The notes beneath the pieces were generated by a model, which was not told the DNA's origin, searched no databases, and was given only the letters and a program-made list of their open reading frames with translations. From contig JAVWMQ010000011.1 in NCBI GenBank assembly GCA_036637375.1, forward strand, positions 1 through 43,500: a stretch of 43,500 nucleotides of DNA, written 5' to 3'. Both the position numbers and the translations under genes were made by a program. Positions 34,085 through 42,628 of this stretch are shown here, in pieces (position 1 is the stretch's first letter; every line of letters starts with the position of its first letter). Source of the DNA: JAVWMQ01 sp036637375 (GTDB lineage: Bacteria; Bacillota; Clostridia; Peptostreptococcales; Anaerovoracaceae).

Positions 34085-35686
34085 ATGATAAATGTAAGTA
34101 ATGTAAGTATAAATTTTGATGGTCAGGATTTATTTAAAGAGGTAGATATTAAATTTACACCAGGAAATTGCTATGGAATTATTGGCGCAAATGGTGCAGG
34201 AAAGTCTACATTTTTGAGAATTCTTTCAGGAGCACTTGATCCCACAACTGGAAGTGTTTCTATCAAAAAAGGTATAAGAATGTCAGTATTGAAACAGGAT
34301 CATTTTGAATTTGATGAATTTACTGTTCTTGATACAGTTATTATGGGAAATAAAAGATTGTATGAAGTAATGAAAGAAAAAGAAGCTTTATACGCAAAAG
34401 AAGAATTCACTGATGAGGATGGAATTAAAGCATCTGAACTTGAGGGTGAGTTTGCTGAAATGGATGGATGGGAAGCAGAGTCTGATGTTAGTAGACTTCT
34501 TCAAGGTCTTGGATTAAATAATGATATATTAGAAGTAAAAATGGATACATTGACAGGTAAAGAAAAGGTTAAGGTTCTTCTTGCTCAAGCTTTATTTGGT
34601 AAACCTGGAATAATATTACTTGACGAACCTACAAACCATCTTGATGTTTTGGCGATTAACTGGCTAGAGGACTTTTTGATGGACTATGAAGGTACAGTAA
34701 TTGTTGTATCTCATGATAGACATTTCTTAAATACAGTTTGCACAAACATTGTGGACGTAGATTACGGAAAAATTAAAATGTATGTTGGTAACTATGAATT
34801 TTGGTATGAATCAAGTCAAATGGTACAAAAGATGATTAAGGACCAAAACAAAAAGAGTGAGGAAAAAATAAAAGAATTACAAAGCTTTATTCAAAGATTC
34901 TCAGCTAACAAATCAAAGTCAAAACAGGCAACATCAAGAAGAAAACTTATTGATAAATTAACTGTTGAACAATTACCATCTTCCTCAAGAAGATATCCTT
35001 TTGTTGGATTTAACATGGATAGAGAGGCTGGAAAAGAAATTCTGCAAGTTGAAGGGATTTCAAAAACAATTGATGGTGTAAAGATATTAGATAATGTTAC
35101 ATTTAGAGTTAACAAAGAAGACAAAATAGCTTTTGTTGGTGAAAATGAAGTCGCTAATACAACTTTATTCAAGATTTTGATGGGAGAAATGGAACCTGAT
35201 TCAGGAGAATTTAAGTGGGGGACAACAATAACAACATCATATTTCCCTATGGATAACTCGTCATATTTTGAAGGGTGTACTTTAAACTTAGTAGAATGGC
35301 TATCTCAGTATACAACTGAAACTACAGAAACATTTATGAGAAGTTTCCTTGGCAAAATGTTATTTTCTGGTGATGATGTATACAAAGAAGTGAAGGTTCT
35401 AAGTGGAGGGGAAAAAGTTAGATGTATGCTTTCTAGAATGATGTTATTTGGATCAAATGCCATTGTACTAGATCAGCCAACTAACCATCTTGACCTTGAA
35501 TCAATAACAGCTTTAAATGATGGATTAATCAGTTATAAGGGTAATATTTTGTTTGCTTCTCATGACCACGAGTTTATTCAAACTATTGCTAATAGAATTA
35601 TAGAGATTAATTCTGATGGTACTATTGTTGATAGATTGTGTACTTATGATGAATATATAATGAAAATGGAAGAACTAAATAACTAG
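34085..35686 (+). CDS. ABC-F ATPase (YkpA/YbiT type)
   Basis: A 533-residue cytoplasmic ABC-F protein with two ABC domains joined by a linker (about 240-310), no membrane segment. Domain 1: Walker A GANGAGKS (34-41), Walker B LLDEPTNHLD (178-187), but signature LTGKE in place of LSGGQ. Domain 2: signature LSGGE (439-443) intact, but Walker A is GENEVANTT (352-360), lacking the Gly-Lys core, and the catalytic Glu is Gln464 (LDQPTNHLD). The composite site from domain 1 Walker motifs and domain 2 signature is therefore complete, and the other is degenerate. The Walker A change and LTGxE also occur in B. subtilis YkpA as I recall it, so they are subfamily traits. ABC-F proteins act on the ribosome. 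Confidence 0.92.
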   Translation: MINVSNVSINFDGQDLFKEVDIKFTPGNCYGIIGANGAGKSTFLRILSGALDPTTGSVSIKKGIRMSVLKQDHFEFDEFTVLDTVIMGNKRLYEVMKEKEALYAKEEFTDEDGIKASELEGEFAEMDGWEAESDVSRLLQGLGLNNDILEVKMDTLTGKEKVKVLLAQALFGKPGIILLDEPTNHLDVLAINWLEDFLMDYEGTVIVVSHDRHFLNTVCTNIVDVDYGKIKMYVGNYEFWYESSQMVQKMIKDQNKKSEEKIKELQSFIQRFSANKSKSKQATSRRKLIDKLTVEQLPSSSRRYPFVGFNMDREAGKEILQVEGISKTIDGVKILDNVTFRVNKEDKIAFVGENEVANTTLFKILMGEMEPDSGEFKWGTTITTSYFPMDNSSYFEGCTLNLVEWLSQYTTETTETFMRSFLGKMLFSGDDVYKEVKVLSGGEKVRCMLSRMMLFGSNAIVLDQPTNHLDLESITALNDGLISYKGNILFASHDHEFIQTIANRIIEINSDGTIVDRLCTYDEYIMKMEELNN

Positions 35687-35696
35687 TTGAATGTAA

Positions 35697-35732
35697 AGTC
35701 CATTATATGAATGAAATATAATGGGCTTTTTT
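35697..35732 (+). terminator. Intrinsic terminator after the ABC-F gene
   Basis: Twelve-bp stem (35697-35708 with 35716-35727, one G-U), seven-base loop, six T. Confidence 0.9.
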
Positions 35733-35788
35733 ATTGTGATTTAATTTTTTAGCTTGAAAAGAAGAAGGTTAGTGAGTAATATAGTAGT

Positions 35789-36727
35789 ATGAGATACGTT
35801 TTTATAATAAATCCTGCAGCAGGCAGTGGATATGCAATTTTACATGAGGAAAATATAATTGAACGTTGTGAGGCGATTGGAATAACACCTGAAATTTACA
35901 CGTCAGCTAGAGTTGGAGATGCTGAGAGATTTTGTAAAGAACTGGTTTCAAAACGAGGCAAGGAAAGTTCGTTGAGAATTTTTGCGTGTGGAGGTGATGG
36001 AACTGTAAATGAAGTTATAAACGGGGTTTACGGTGCCGATAATGTTGAAGTTGGTATTATTCCTGCGGGAACAGGGAATGATTTTGTAAGAAACTTTGAT
36101 GCCAAATATGATTTTCATAATATAGAAAAACAATTAAAAGGTATTAGCATCGATTGTGACTTAATAAGATACAAATATTTAAGCGATGGGGAACTAATAC
36201 AAAGATATTGTATAAATATGTTTAATATTGGTTTTGATAGTGATGTGGTTTATACAACAGGAATAGTCAAAAAATCTCCTTTCATAAAGGGGTCTTTTGC
36301 GTACCTACTTAGTGTATTAATTGTATTGTTTGAAATGCGAGGAATTAAGCTTAGAATTGAGCTTGATAATGGAGAAGTATTTGATAAGCATATTTTGTTA
36401 ATTGCAATTGCAAATGGCTGTTTTTGTGGTGGAGGCGTCAAAGGTGTACCTAATGCAGATATTAGTGATGGACTTATTGATGTAAGTATTATAAACAAAA
36501 TAAGTAGGATTTCTTTTTTAAGACTTTTCCCTAAATATGCGAAGGGAACACATCTTGAACTAAAGGAGAGTGAAAAAATAATTACATATAGAAAAGTAAA
36601 GAAACTAAAACTTTCTTGCAAAAGTTCAAAGGGGAGAATGAGCACTGATGGCGAAATTTCAATTATTGATAATGTTGATTTTGAATGTGTACCATCAAGT
36701 ATTAAATTAATTTTGCCTAAAATTTAA
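35789..36727 (+). CDS. Diacylglycerol kinase-family lipid kinase (YegS/DgkB/BmrU-like)
   Basis: A 312-residue DAGK-catalytic family protein. NPAAGSG (8-14) near the start, CGGDGTVNEVINGV (nucleotide binding) and IPAGTGNDFVRNF are the three family motifs. ANGCFCGGGVKGVPNADISDG in the C-terminal domain is typical of YegS-like lipid kinases. Substrate may be diacylglycerol or another lipid alcohol. The ribosome site is weak (GTGAG), unlike its neighbours. It has a terminator before it and the pyr promoter after it, so it is a single-gene unit. No clear promoter is seen. Confidence 0.88.
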   Translation: MRYVFIINPAAGSGYAILHEENIIERCEAIGITPEIYTSARVGDAERFCKELVSKRGKESSLRIFACGGDGTVNEVINGVYGADNVEVGIIPAGTGNDFVRNFDAKYDFHNIEKQLKGISIDCDLIRYKYLSDGELIQRYCINMFNIGFDSDVVYTTGIVKKSPFIKGSFAYLLSVLIVLFEMRGIKLRIELDNGEVFDKHILLIAIANGCFCGGGVKGVPNADISDGLIDVSIINKISRISFLRLFPKYAKGTHLELKESEKIITYRKVKKLKLSCKSSKGRMSTDGEISIIDNVDFECVPSSIKLILPKI

Positions 36728-36734
36728 AATAGTA

Positions 36735-36763
36735 TTGACAAAGAACTAATGAAGGGTTATACT
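36735..36763 (+). promoter_or_regulatory. Promoter of the pyr operon
   Basis: TTGACA (36735-36740), 17-base spacer, TATACT (36758-36763): 6/6 and 5/6 match. The leader to pyrC is only about 36 bases, so there is no room for a PyrR-type attenuator. Confidence 0.85.
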
Positions 36764-36805
36764 ATTGAAGATTTGAGCAAAAATATTATTAAGGAGGAAA
36801 ATATA

Positions 36806-38032
36806 ATGAAAACGTTACTAAAAGGTGCAAGTGTTTTTACTAAAGAAGGATTTGTAAAAAAAGATTTATTAATCAATGAGGGTAAAGTTTTTGTTTCTGA
36901 TTTCTCCTCATTTGATGTAGTTGTCAATTATAGTGGTAAATTTATAGTTCCAGGTTTTGTGGATGTGCATGTACATTTGCGTGAACCTGGTTTTTTTTAT
37001 AAGGAGTCTATTGAAACGGGAACTAAGGCAGCGGCAGCAGGTGGGTATACAGGCTTATGTTCTATGCCAAATTTAAATCCAGCGCCAACGAATCTAAAGA
37101 ATTTAAAAGTTCAGCTTGACCTGATCGAAAAGAATGCAAAGGTAAAAGTTTATCCTTATGGAGCAATTACAAGTGATCAAAGCGGGAGAGGAAATATTTC
37201 AGATATGGACGAAATCGCACCATATGTAGTTGCATTCACAGATGATGGCAAAGGTGTGCAAAGTGAAGAGTTAATGAGAGAAGCAATGGTAAAGGCAAAA
37301 TCTCTTAACAAAATGATAGTAGCACATTGTGAAGATGAAGAATTAAATGACACCCCATATATGGGTACAACGAGTAAAAGTGAATATACACAAGTAGAAA
37401 GGGATATAAGACTTGCAGCGGAAACAGGATGCAAATACCATGTTTGCCATGTTTCGGCAAAAGAAAGTGTTGAAGCAATCCGAGAAGGAATTGCAAAAGG
37501 TATCAGTGTAACATCTGAAACTGGTCCACATTATCTTGTTTTTAATAAAGATAAGATAAAATCAGAAGGTAGATTTAAAATGAATCCACCTATAAAGGAA
37601 GCTGAAGACCAAGAAGAGCTAATTAGGGGCATTAAGGATGGAACAATCTCTATGATTGCAACTGATCATGCGCCTCACAGTGAAGAAGAAAAAGCCAAAG
37701 GCTTTGTAGATAGTATGTTTGGTGTTGTAGGTCTTGAGACAGCTTTTGGAATAATGTATGAAAACTTTGTTAAAACTAGTATCATTACCTTAGAAGAACT
37801 AATTGAGTTGATGGCAATTAAGCCAAGAGAAATATTTGGTTTACCAGGAGGGTATATTGAAGATGGTCAGATTGCTGATATAACAGTTATAGACCTGGAA
37901 GAATCAATGGATGTTGATTCAAGCAAGTTTTTATCAAAGGGCAAAAGTACGCCATTTGATGGAATGAAAATGTCGGGAAGTATTGTTGCGACATATGTAG
38001 ATGGAGAAAAAGTTTATGAAAATATTATCTAA
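36806..38032 (+). CDS. pyrC: Dihydroorotase
   Basis: A 408-residue type I (class) dihydroorotase, cyclising carbamoyl-aspartate to dihydroorotate. Metal site HVHLREPG (His55, His57) and later His in CEDEE, HVSA and ATDHAPHS are visible. The open frame extends to ATG 36749, but that codon lies inside the promoter; AAGGAGG (36791-36797) sets ATG 36806. First gene of the seven-gene pyr operon; pyrK overlaps its end by 17 bases. Confidence 0.96.
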   Translation: MKTLLKGASVFTKEGFVKKDLLINEGKVFVSDFSSFDVVVNYSGKFIVPGFVDVHVHLREPGFFYKESIETGTKAAAAGGYTGLCSMPNLNPAPTNLKNLKVQLDLIEKNAKVKVYPYGAITSDQSGRGNISDMDEIAPYVVAFTDDGKGVQSEELMREAMVKAKSLNKMIVAHCEDEELNDTPYMGTTSKSEYTQVERDIRLAAETGCKYHVCHVSAKESVEAIREGIAKGISVTSETGPHYLVFNKDKIKSEGRFKMNPPIKEAEDQEELIRGIKDGTISMIATDHAPHSEEEKAKGFVDSMFGVVGLETAFGIMYENFVKTSIITLEELIELMAIKPREIFGLPGGYIEDGQIADITVIDLEESMDVDSSKFLSKGKSTPFDGMKMSGSIVATYVDGEKVYENII

Positions 38033-38717
38033 TAAAAAAATTGCAAATAACACATTTGAGATGGTACTTAGCTGCAATGAAGAGTTTTTACCAGGACAAT
38101 TTATTAATATAAAAATCGAAGGATTTTATCTAAGAAGACCTATTTCAATTTGTGATTGGGATGGCAGTAGTATTACAATTATATATAAAGCTGTGGGTGA
38201 AGGAACAAAGGTGATGTCACAAATGGAACCAGGCATTGACCTTGATGTACTTTATCCATTAGGAAATGGCTATAATTTGGAAAACATTCCACAAGAACCA
38301 ATTTTGATTGGTGGTGGTGCTGGAATTCCACCAATGTATGGACTTGCAAAGCAATTACGTGCAGAGTGGAAGAAACCTAAAGTTATTTTGGGATTTAACT
38401 CTAAAGAAGATATATTTTATGTTGATAAGTTCAAAAAACTAGGAGTTGAGTGTATAGTTTGTACAGTAGATGGCTCTAAATTCAATAAGGGATTTGTAAC
38501 AGATATGTTTGAGTCAAGTGAATATTCTTGTGCATGTGGTCCAGAGGTTATGCTAAAAGCAATAGCAGAGAAGTCTAAGAATGGACAATATAGCTTTGAG
38601 GCTAGAATGGCATGTGGATTTGGTGGATGTATGGGTTGTAGCTGTGAAACAAAGTATGGCTCAAAAAGAATTTGTAAAGAAGGCCCAGTATTAAATCAGG
38701 AGGAAATAATATGGTAA
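38016..38717 (+). CDS. pyrK: Dihydroorotate dehydrogenase electron transfer subunit
   Basis: A 233-residue flavin/[2Fe-2S] protein that passes electrons from class 1B PyrD to NAD+. The FAD site RRPISICDW, nucleotide-binding GGGAGIPPM and the C-terminal [2Fe-2S] cysteines in CGFGGCMGCSC, then RICKEGP, are in place. An upstream in-frame ATG (38001) is rejected in favour of ATG 38016 behind GGAGA. It overlaps pyrC by 17 bases and pyrD by 7, fitting a fixed-ratio complex. Confidence 0.96.
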   Translation: MKILSNKKIANNTFEMVLSCNEEFLPGQFINIKIEGFYLRRPISICDWDGSSITIIYKAVGEGTKVMSQMEPGIDLDVLYPLGNGYNLENIPQEPILIGGGAGIPPMYGLAKQLRAEWKKPKVILGFNSKEDIFYVDKFKKLGVECIVCTVDGSKFNKGFVTDMFESSEYSCACGPEVMLKAIAEKSKNGQYSFEARMACGFGGCMGCSCETKYGSKRICKEGPVLNQEEIIW

Positions 38718-39622
38718 ATACAAAAGTTGCATTAGGCGAAATGATTTTAGATAATCCAATAATTCCTGCTAGTGGTACTTTTGGATATGGGCAAGAGTAT
38801 TTACAATATTTTGATATAAATATATTAGGGTCAATATCCATTAAAGGAACAACAAGAGAACCAAGATTTGGGAATGCTCAGCCAAGAATTGCAGAGTGTA
38901 CTTCAGGGTTAATTAATTCAGTAGGACTTCAAAATCCAGGAATTGATTCAGTAGTTGATAAGGAATTGGTAGAGCTTAGTAAAGTTTATAATAAAAAAAT
39001 TATTGCAAACATAAGTGGTTTTAGTATTGATGAGTACGTAGAATGTGCAAAGAAACTTGATGGAATTGAACAAGTTGGAATTATTGAGGTAAATGTTAGT
39101 TGCCCAAATGTACATGCTGGAGGTATGGCATTTGGAACAGATAAGAATAATGTAGCTGAAGTGACAAAAGCTGTTAAAGAAGTTACAACTAAGCCGGTTT
39201 ACATTAAATTAAGTCCAAATGTTACAGACATAGTTGAAATTGCTGTTGCGGCAAAAGAAGCTGGCGCAGATGGAATAAGCTTAATTAATACTTTACTTGG
39301 AATGCGTGTTGACATAAATAAGAGAAGGCCTGTTATTGCAAATAAAATGGGTGGATTCAGTGGACCAGCTATATTTCCTGTTGCCGTTAGAATGGTTTAT
39401 CAGGTATCTAAGGCTGTAGATATTCCAGTTATTGGTATGGGCGGAGTTAGTTCTGCAAGAGATGTTATAGAAATGATGATGGCAGGTGCAACTGCAGTGC
39501 AAATTGGGGCAGCGAATTTAGTTAACCCATATATTTGCAAAGAAATAATAGAAGAATTACCCATCTTAATGAAAGAACTGGGAATTGAAAAATTAGAAGA
39601 CATTATAGGAATTGTAGAGTAG
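38711..39622 (+). CDS. pyrD: Dihydroorotate dehydrogenase (class 1B, NAD-dependent)
   Basis: A 303-residue FMN TIM-barrel enzyme oxidising dihydroorotate to orotate. IPASGTFGYG and VNVSCPNV, which holds the class 1 active-site cysteine, identify class 1. KLSPNVTDI and GMGGVSSARD are flavin-phosphate binding regions. The presence of pyrK makes it class 1B. ATG with AGGAGG placed inside pyrK. Confidence 0.96.
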   Translation: MVNTKVALGEMILDNPIIPASGTFGYGQEYLQYFDINILGSISIKGTTREPRFGNAQPRIAECTSGLINSVGLQNPGIDSVVDKELVELSKVYNKKIIANISGFSIDEYVECAKKLDGIEQVGIIEVNVSCPNVHAGGMAFGTDKNNVAEVTKAVKEVTTKPVYIKLSPNVTDIVEIAVAAKEAGADGISLINTLLGMRVDINKRRPVIANKMGGFSGPAIFPVAVRMVYQVSKAVDIPVIGMGGVSSARDVIEMMMAGATAVQIGAANLVNPYICKEIIEELPILMKELGIEKLEDIIGIVE

Positions 39623-39633
39623 GAGGTTAGAAT

Positions 39634-40329
39634 ATGAAAAGTAAGGTTATTATTGCTTTGGATTTCCCCAATAAGGATGAAACTATGAAATTCCTTGAGG
39701 AATTAAAAGGGGAAGAATTATTTGTAAAGGTTGGAATGGAGCTTTTTTATAGTGAAGGTCCAAGTATAATTAGAGAAATCAAGAAACAGGGACATAAAAT
39801 ATTTTTGGATTTAAAACTTCACGATATTCCAAATACTGTAAAAAGTGCAATGAAAACTTTATCTGATCTAGATATAGATATGGTAAATGTTCATGCCGCA
39901 GGAACGGTAAAAATGATGGAAGCTGCAGTTGAAGGTCTAACAAGAGAAGACGGGAGCCGTCCTATGTTAATTGCGGTTACACAATTGACGTCGACAGATC
40001 AAGAAAGGCTTGAAAATGATATTTTAATAAATGATAAGCTTGAAAATGTTGTAATTAAATATGCTCAAAACGCAAAAAAAGCAGGACTTGATGGGGTGGT
40101 TTGTTCACCACTTGAAGCTTCTATGATACATGAAAATTGTGGTGACGAATTTATAACTGTAACTCCAGGTGTTAGATTTGAAGATTCAGCATTAGGTGAT
40201 CAAGTGAGAGTGACAACACCATCAAAAGCAAAGGAACTTGGTTCTGATTACATTGTTGTAGGAAGGCCAATAACTAAAGCAGATAATAAAAAAAGTGCAT
40301 ACCAAAGATGTGTAGATGAATTTCAATAG
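39634..40329 (+). CDS. pyrF: Orotidine 5'-phosphate decarboxylase
   Basis: A 231-residue type 1 OMP decarboxylase, making UMP. The catalytic segment FLDLKLHDIPNTV holds the Asp-Lys pair; IALDFPN near the N-terminus and the C-terminal TPGVR and YIVVGRPIT segments bind phosphate and ribose. It is 11 bases after pyrD with AGGAGG, and 11 before pyrE. Confidence 0.97.
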   Translation: MKSKVIIALDFPNKDETMKFLEELKGEELFVKVGMELFYSEGPSIIREIKKQGHKIFLDLKLHDIPNTVKSAMKTLSDLDIDMVNVHAAGTVKMMEAAVEGLTREDGSRPMLIAVTQLTSTDQERLENDILINDKLENVVIKYAQNAKKAGLDGVVCSPLEASMIHENCGDEFITVTPGVRFEDSALGDQVRVTTPSKAKELGSDYIVVGRPITKADNKKSAYQRCVDEFQ

Positions 40330-40340
40330 GAGGGAAAATT

Positions 40341-40979
40341 ATGGAAAAAATTATAGCAAAAGAACTTTTGAGTATGGGAGCTGTTTTCTTAAGACCACAG
40401 GAACCTTTTACATGGGCGAGTGGAATTAAAAGCCCAATTTATTGTGATAATAGATTGATTTTAACTTCTCCAAAGACACGAGACATTGTTGAAAATGCTA
40501 TTGCAGAAAAGGTTGAGGAGTTTTATCCTGAATGTCAGGTTCTGATGGGAACAAGTACAGCGGGCATTGCTCATGCAGCAATTGCGGCACACATATTAGA
40601 TATTCCTATGGGATATGTTAGAAGTTCAGCAAAAGATCATGGCAGAACAAATCAAATTGAAGGTAAACTAGAAAAAGGTCAAAAAGTAGTTGTTATTGAA
40701 GATTTAATTTCTACAGCAGGATCTGTTATAGATACAGTATCAGCACTTAGAGCTGCTGGTGCAGAAGTTTTGGGTATTGTTTCAATATTTACTTATGGAA
40801 TGAAAAAAGGTATTGAGAGAATGGCAGAAAACAATATTAAAAATGTTAGTTTAAGCAATCTTGATAGTCTTGTATCTGTTGCAGCAACAGAAGGCTACAT
40901 TAGAGAAGAAGACATTGAGAGGCTTATTAGTTTTAGGAACAACCCTCAAGATGAGAGTTGGATGAAAGGAGTAAGATAG
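40341..40979 (+). CDS. pyrE: Orotate phosphoribosyltransferase
   Basis: A 212-residue type I phosphoribosyltransferase that joins orotate and PRPP to give OMP. The PRPP motif VVVIEDLISTAGSVID and the SGIKSPIYCDNR segment, which contacts orotate, are visible. Its TAG overlaps the GTG start of pyrB by one base. Confidence 0.97.
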   Translation: MEKIIAKELLSMGAVFLRPQEPFTWASGIKSPIYCDNRLILTSPKTRDIVENAIAEKVEEFYPECQVLMGTSTAGIAHAAIAAHILDIPMGYVRSSAKDHGRTNQIEGKLEKGQKVVVIEDLISTAGSVIDTVSALRAAGAEVLGIVSIFTYGMKKGIERMAENNIKNVSLSNLDSLVSVAATEGYIREEDIERLISFRNNPQDESWMKGVR

Positions 40980-41908
40980 TGGAAGTTAGAAATTTAATTA
41001 GCATTACAGACTTATCTGTAAAAGAACTTGATGAAATGATAGGGGTAGCACAAGATATTATTGATAACCCAGAAAAGTATACAGATATTTGTAAAGGCAA
41101 GAAGCTTGCAACATTATTCTTTGAACCAAGCACAAGAACAAGACTTAGTTTTGAAGCAGCAATGCTTGAATTAGGAGGAAGTGTTTTGGGATTTTCAGCA
41201 GCAAACTCAAGTTCAGCTGCAAAAGGTGAAAGTGTAAGTGACACTATTAGAACAGTTGGATGTTATGCAGATATTATTGCAATGAGACACCCAAAAGAAG
41301 GTGCACCTGTTGTAGCATCAGCAAAAACTACTGTTCCAATTATAAATGGTGGAGATGGTGGACATCATCATCCAACGCAAACGTTAACTGACCTTTTAAC
41401 TATAACAAGAGAAAAAGGCAGATTAACTGACTTAACAATAGGACTTTGTGGAGATCTTAAATTTGGAAGAACTGTACATTCATTAATCGAAGCTATGCTT
41501 AGATATGAAAATGTGAAATTTGTATTAATTGCTCCAGAAGAACTTAGAATTCCACAGTATGTTAGAGACAAACTAATCGAAGCAGGCGTTGAATGGAAAG
41601 AAGTAGAAACCATGGAAGAAGCAATGCCAGAATTAGATATCTTGTATATGACAAGAATTCAAAAAGAAAGATTCTTTAATGAAGAAGATTATGTTAGATT
41701 AAAAGATACATTTATTCTTGATATGGATAAGCTAAAAACAGCAAAAAAAGACCTTTCTATTTTACATCCACTTCCAAGAGTTAACGAAATTTCTGTAGCT
41801 GTTGATGATGATGATAGAGCGGCATACTTTAGACAGGCATTATGTGGTAAATATATTAGAATGGCATTAATATTAAACTTACTAAATATCGTTAAGGAGG
41901 TAAAATAA
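40979..41908 (+). CDS. pyrB: Aspartate carbamoyltransferase catalytic subunit
   Basis: A 309-residue ATCase catalytic chain. The carbamoyl-phosphate site FEPSTRTR (48-55) and HHPTQTLTDL are canonical, and HPLPRVNEI near the C-terminus is typical. The frame extends to TTG 40958, but AAAGGAG (40965-40971) points to GTG 40979. Overlap with both neighbours is one base. Catalyses the first step specific to pyrimidines. Confidence 0.96.
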   Translation: MEVRNLISITDLSVKELDEMIGVAQDIIDNPEKYTDICKGKKLATLFFEPSTRTRLSFEAAMLELGGSVLGFSAANSSSAAKGESVSDTIRTVGCYADIIAMRHPKEGAPVVASAKTTVPIINGGDGGHHHPTQTLTDLLTITREKGRLTDLTIGLCGDLKFGRTVHSLIEAMLRYENVKFVLIAPEELRIPQYVRDKLIEAGVEWKEVETMEEAMPELDILYMTRIQKERFFNEEDYVRLKDTFILDMDKLKTAKKDLSILHPLPRVNEISVAVDDDDRAAYFRQALCGKYIRMALILNLLNIVKEVK

Positions 41909-42330
41909 TGAATATAGATGGAGTAACAACAGGAATAGTACTAGATCATATTGAAGCTGGTAAAAGCATGAATATATACAAATTATTAAAACTTGATGAA
42001 CTGGATTGTTGTGTAGCGATTATTCAGAATGTATCAAGTAGCAAATATGGTAAAAAAGATATAATTAAAATAGATGGAGAAATTGACTTAGATTTTGATA
42101 TTTTAGGGTATATCGATCCAAATATAACTGTAAATAGAGTTAAGAATGGGCAGTTAGAAAAGAAGGTTCATCTTGAATTACCTGCGACATTAACAGGCGT
42201 TTTGGAATGTAGAAACCCTCGTTGCATAACTTCTATCGAACAGGAGATTGTACACAAATTTTATTTAGCGGATAAAGAAAAGAAAGTATACAGATGCAGC
42301 TATTGCGATGTTGAGAGAAAATGGTTATAA
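41908..42330 (+). CDS. pyrI: Aspartate carbamoyltransferase regulatory subunit
   Basis: A 140-residue PyrI. An N-terminal nucleotide-binding domain (DGVTTGIVLDHIEAGKSM) and a C-terminal zinc domain with four Cys (101, 106, 130, 133). Only ATCases of the E. coli type need this chain, which passes CTP/ATP feedback, so the enzyme here is probably allosteric. ATG overlaps the pyrB stop, AAGGAGG lies inside pyrB. Last gene of the operon. Confidence 0.96.
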   Translation: MNIDGVTTGIVLDHIEAGKSMNIYKLLKLDELDCCVAIIQNVSSSKYGKKDIIKIDGEIDLDFDILGYIDPNITVNRVKNGQLEKKVHLELPATLTGVLECRNPRCITSIEQEIVHKFYLADKEKKVYRCSYCDVERKWL

Positions 42331-42360
42331 CTTAGGTTTATAACTATAAAATAAATATAT

Positions 42361-42397
42361 AATCCATAAGCACATATTTTGTGCTTATGGATTTTTT
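42361..42397 (+). terminator. Intrinsic terminator of the pyr operon
   Basis: Perfect 13-bp stem (42361-42373 with 42381-42393), seven-base loop, six T. Confidence 0.93.
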
Positions 42398-42561
42398 ATA
42401 TTATATAAAATAAATTGTATCTAAAAACAGAAAAATTACGAATAAATAATACGATGTAAACAAAATAAGTTGTGAGGTTTAAATAATAGGATTAATAAAC
42501 AAGCCTGATTAGAATTGAAATCAATTGAATATTCAAATTATTTAAAAAAAGGAAAAAACTC

Positions 42562-42595
42562 TTGCAATTCCAACAAAAGTTTGATTAAATATAAT
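42562..42595 (+). promoter_or_regulatory. Tentative promoter region of nhaC
   Basis: TTGCAA (42562-42567) lies 17 bases before TTAAAT (42585-42590), and a perfect TATAAT (42590-42595) overlaps it by one base but at a 22-base distance. Which -10 is used is unclear. The rest of 42398-42628 is AT-rich with short palindromes and nothing I can name. Confidence 0.35.
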
Positions 42596-42628
42596 TATGT
42601 ACGATAAAAAGAGAAAGGATTTTTCAAA

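Noticed and set aside
36749..36805. Earlier start for PyrC
   Set aside because: The ATG at 36749 is upstream of the -10 hexamer of the pyr promoter, so it cannot be in the transcript.
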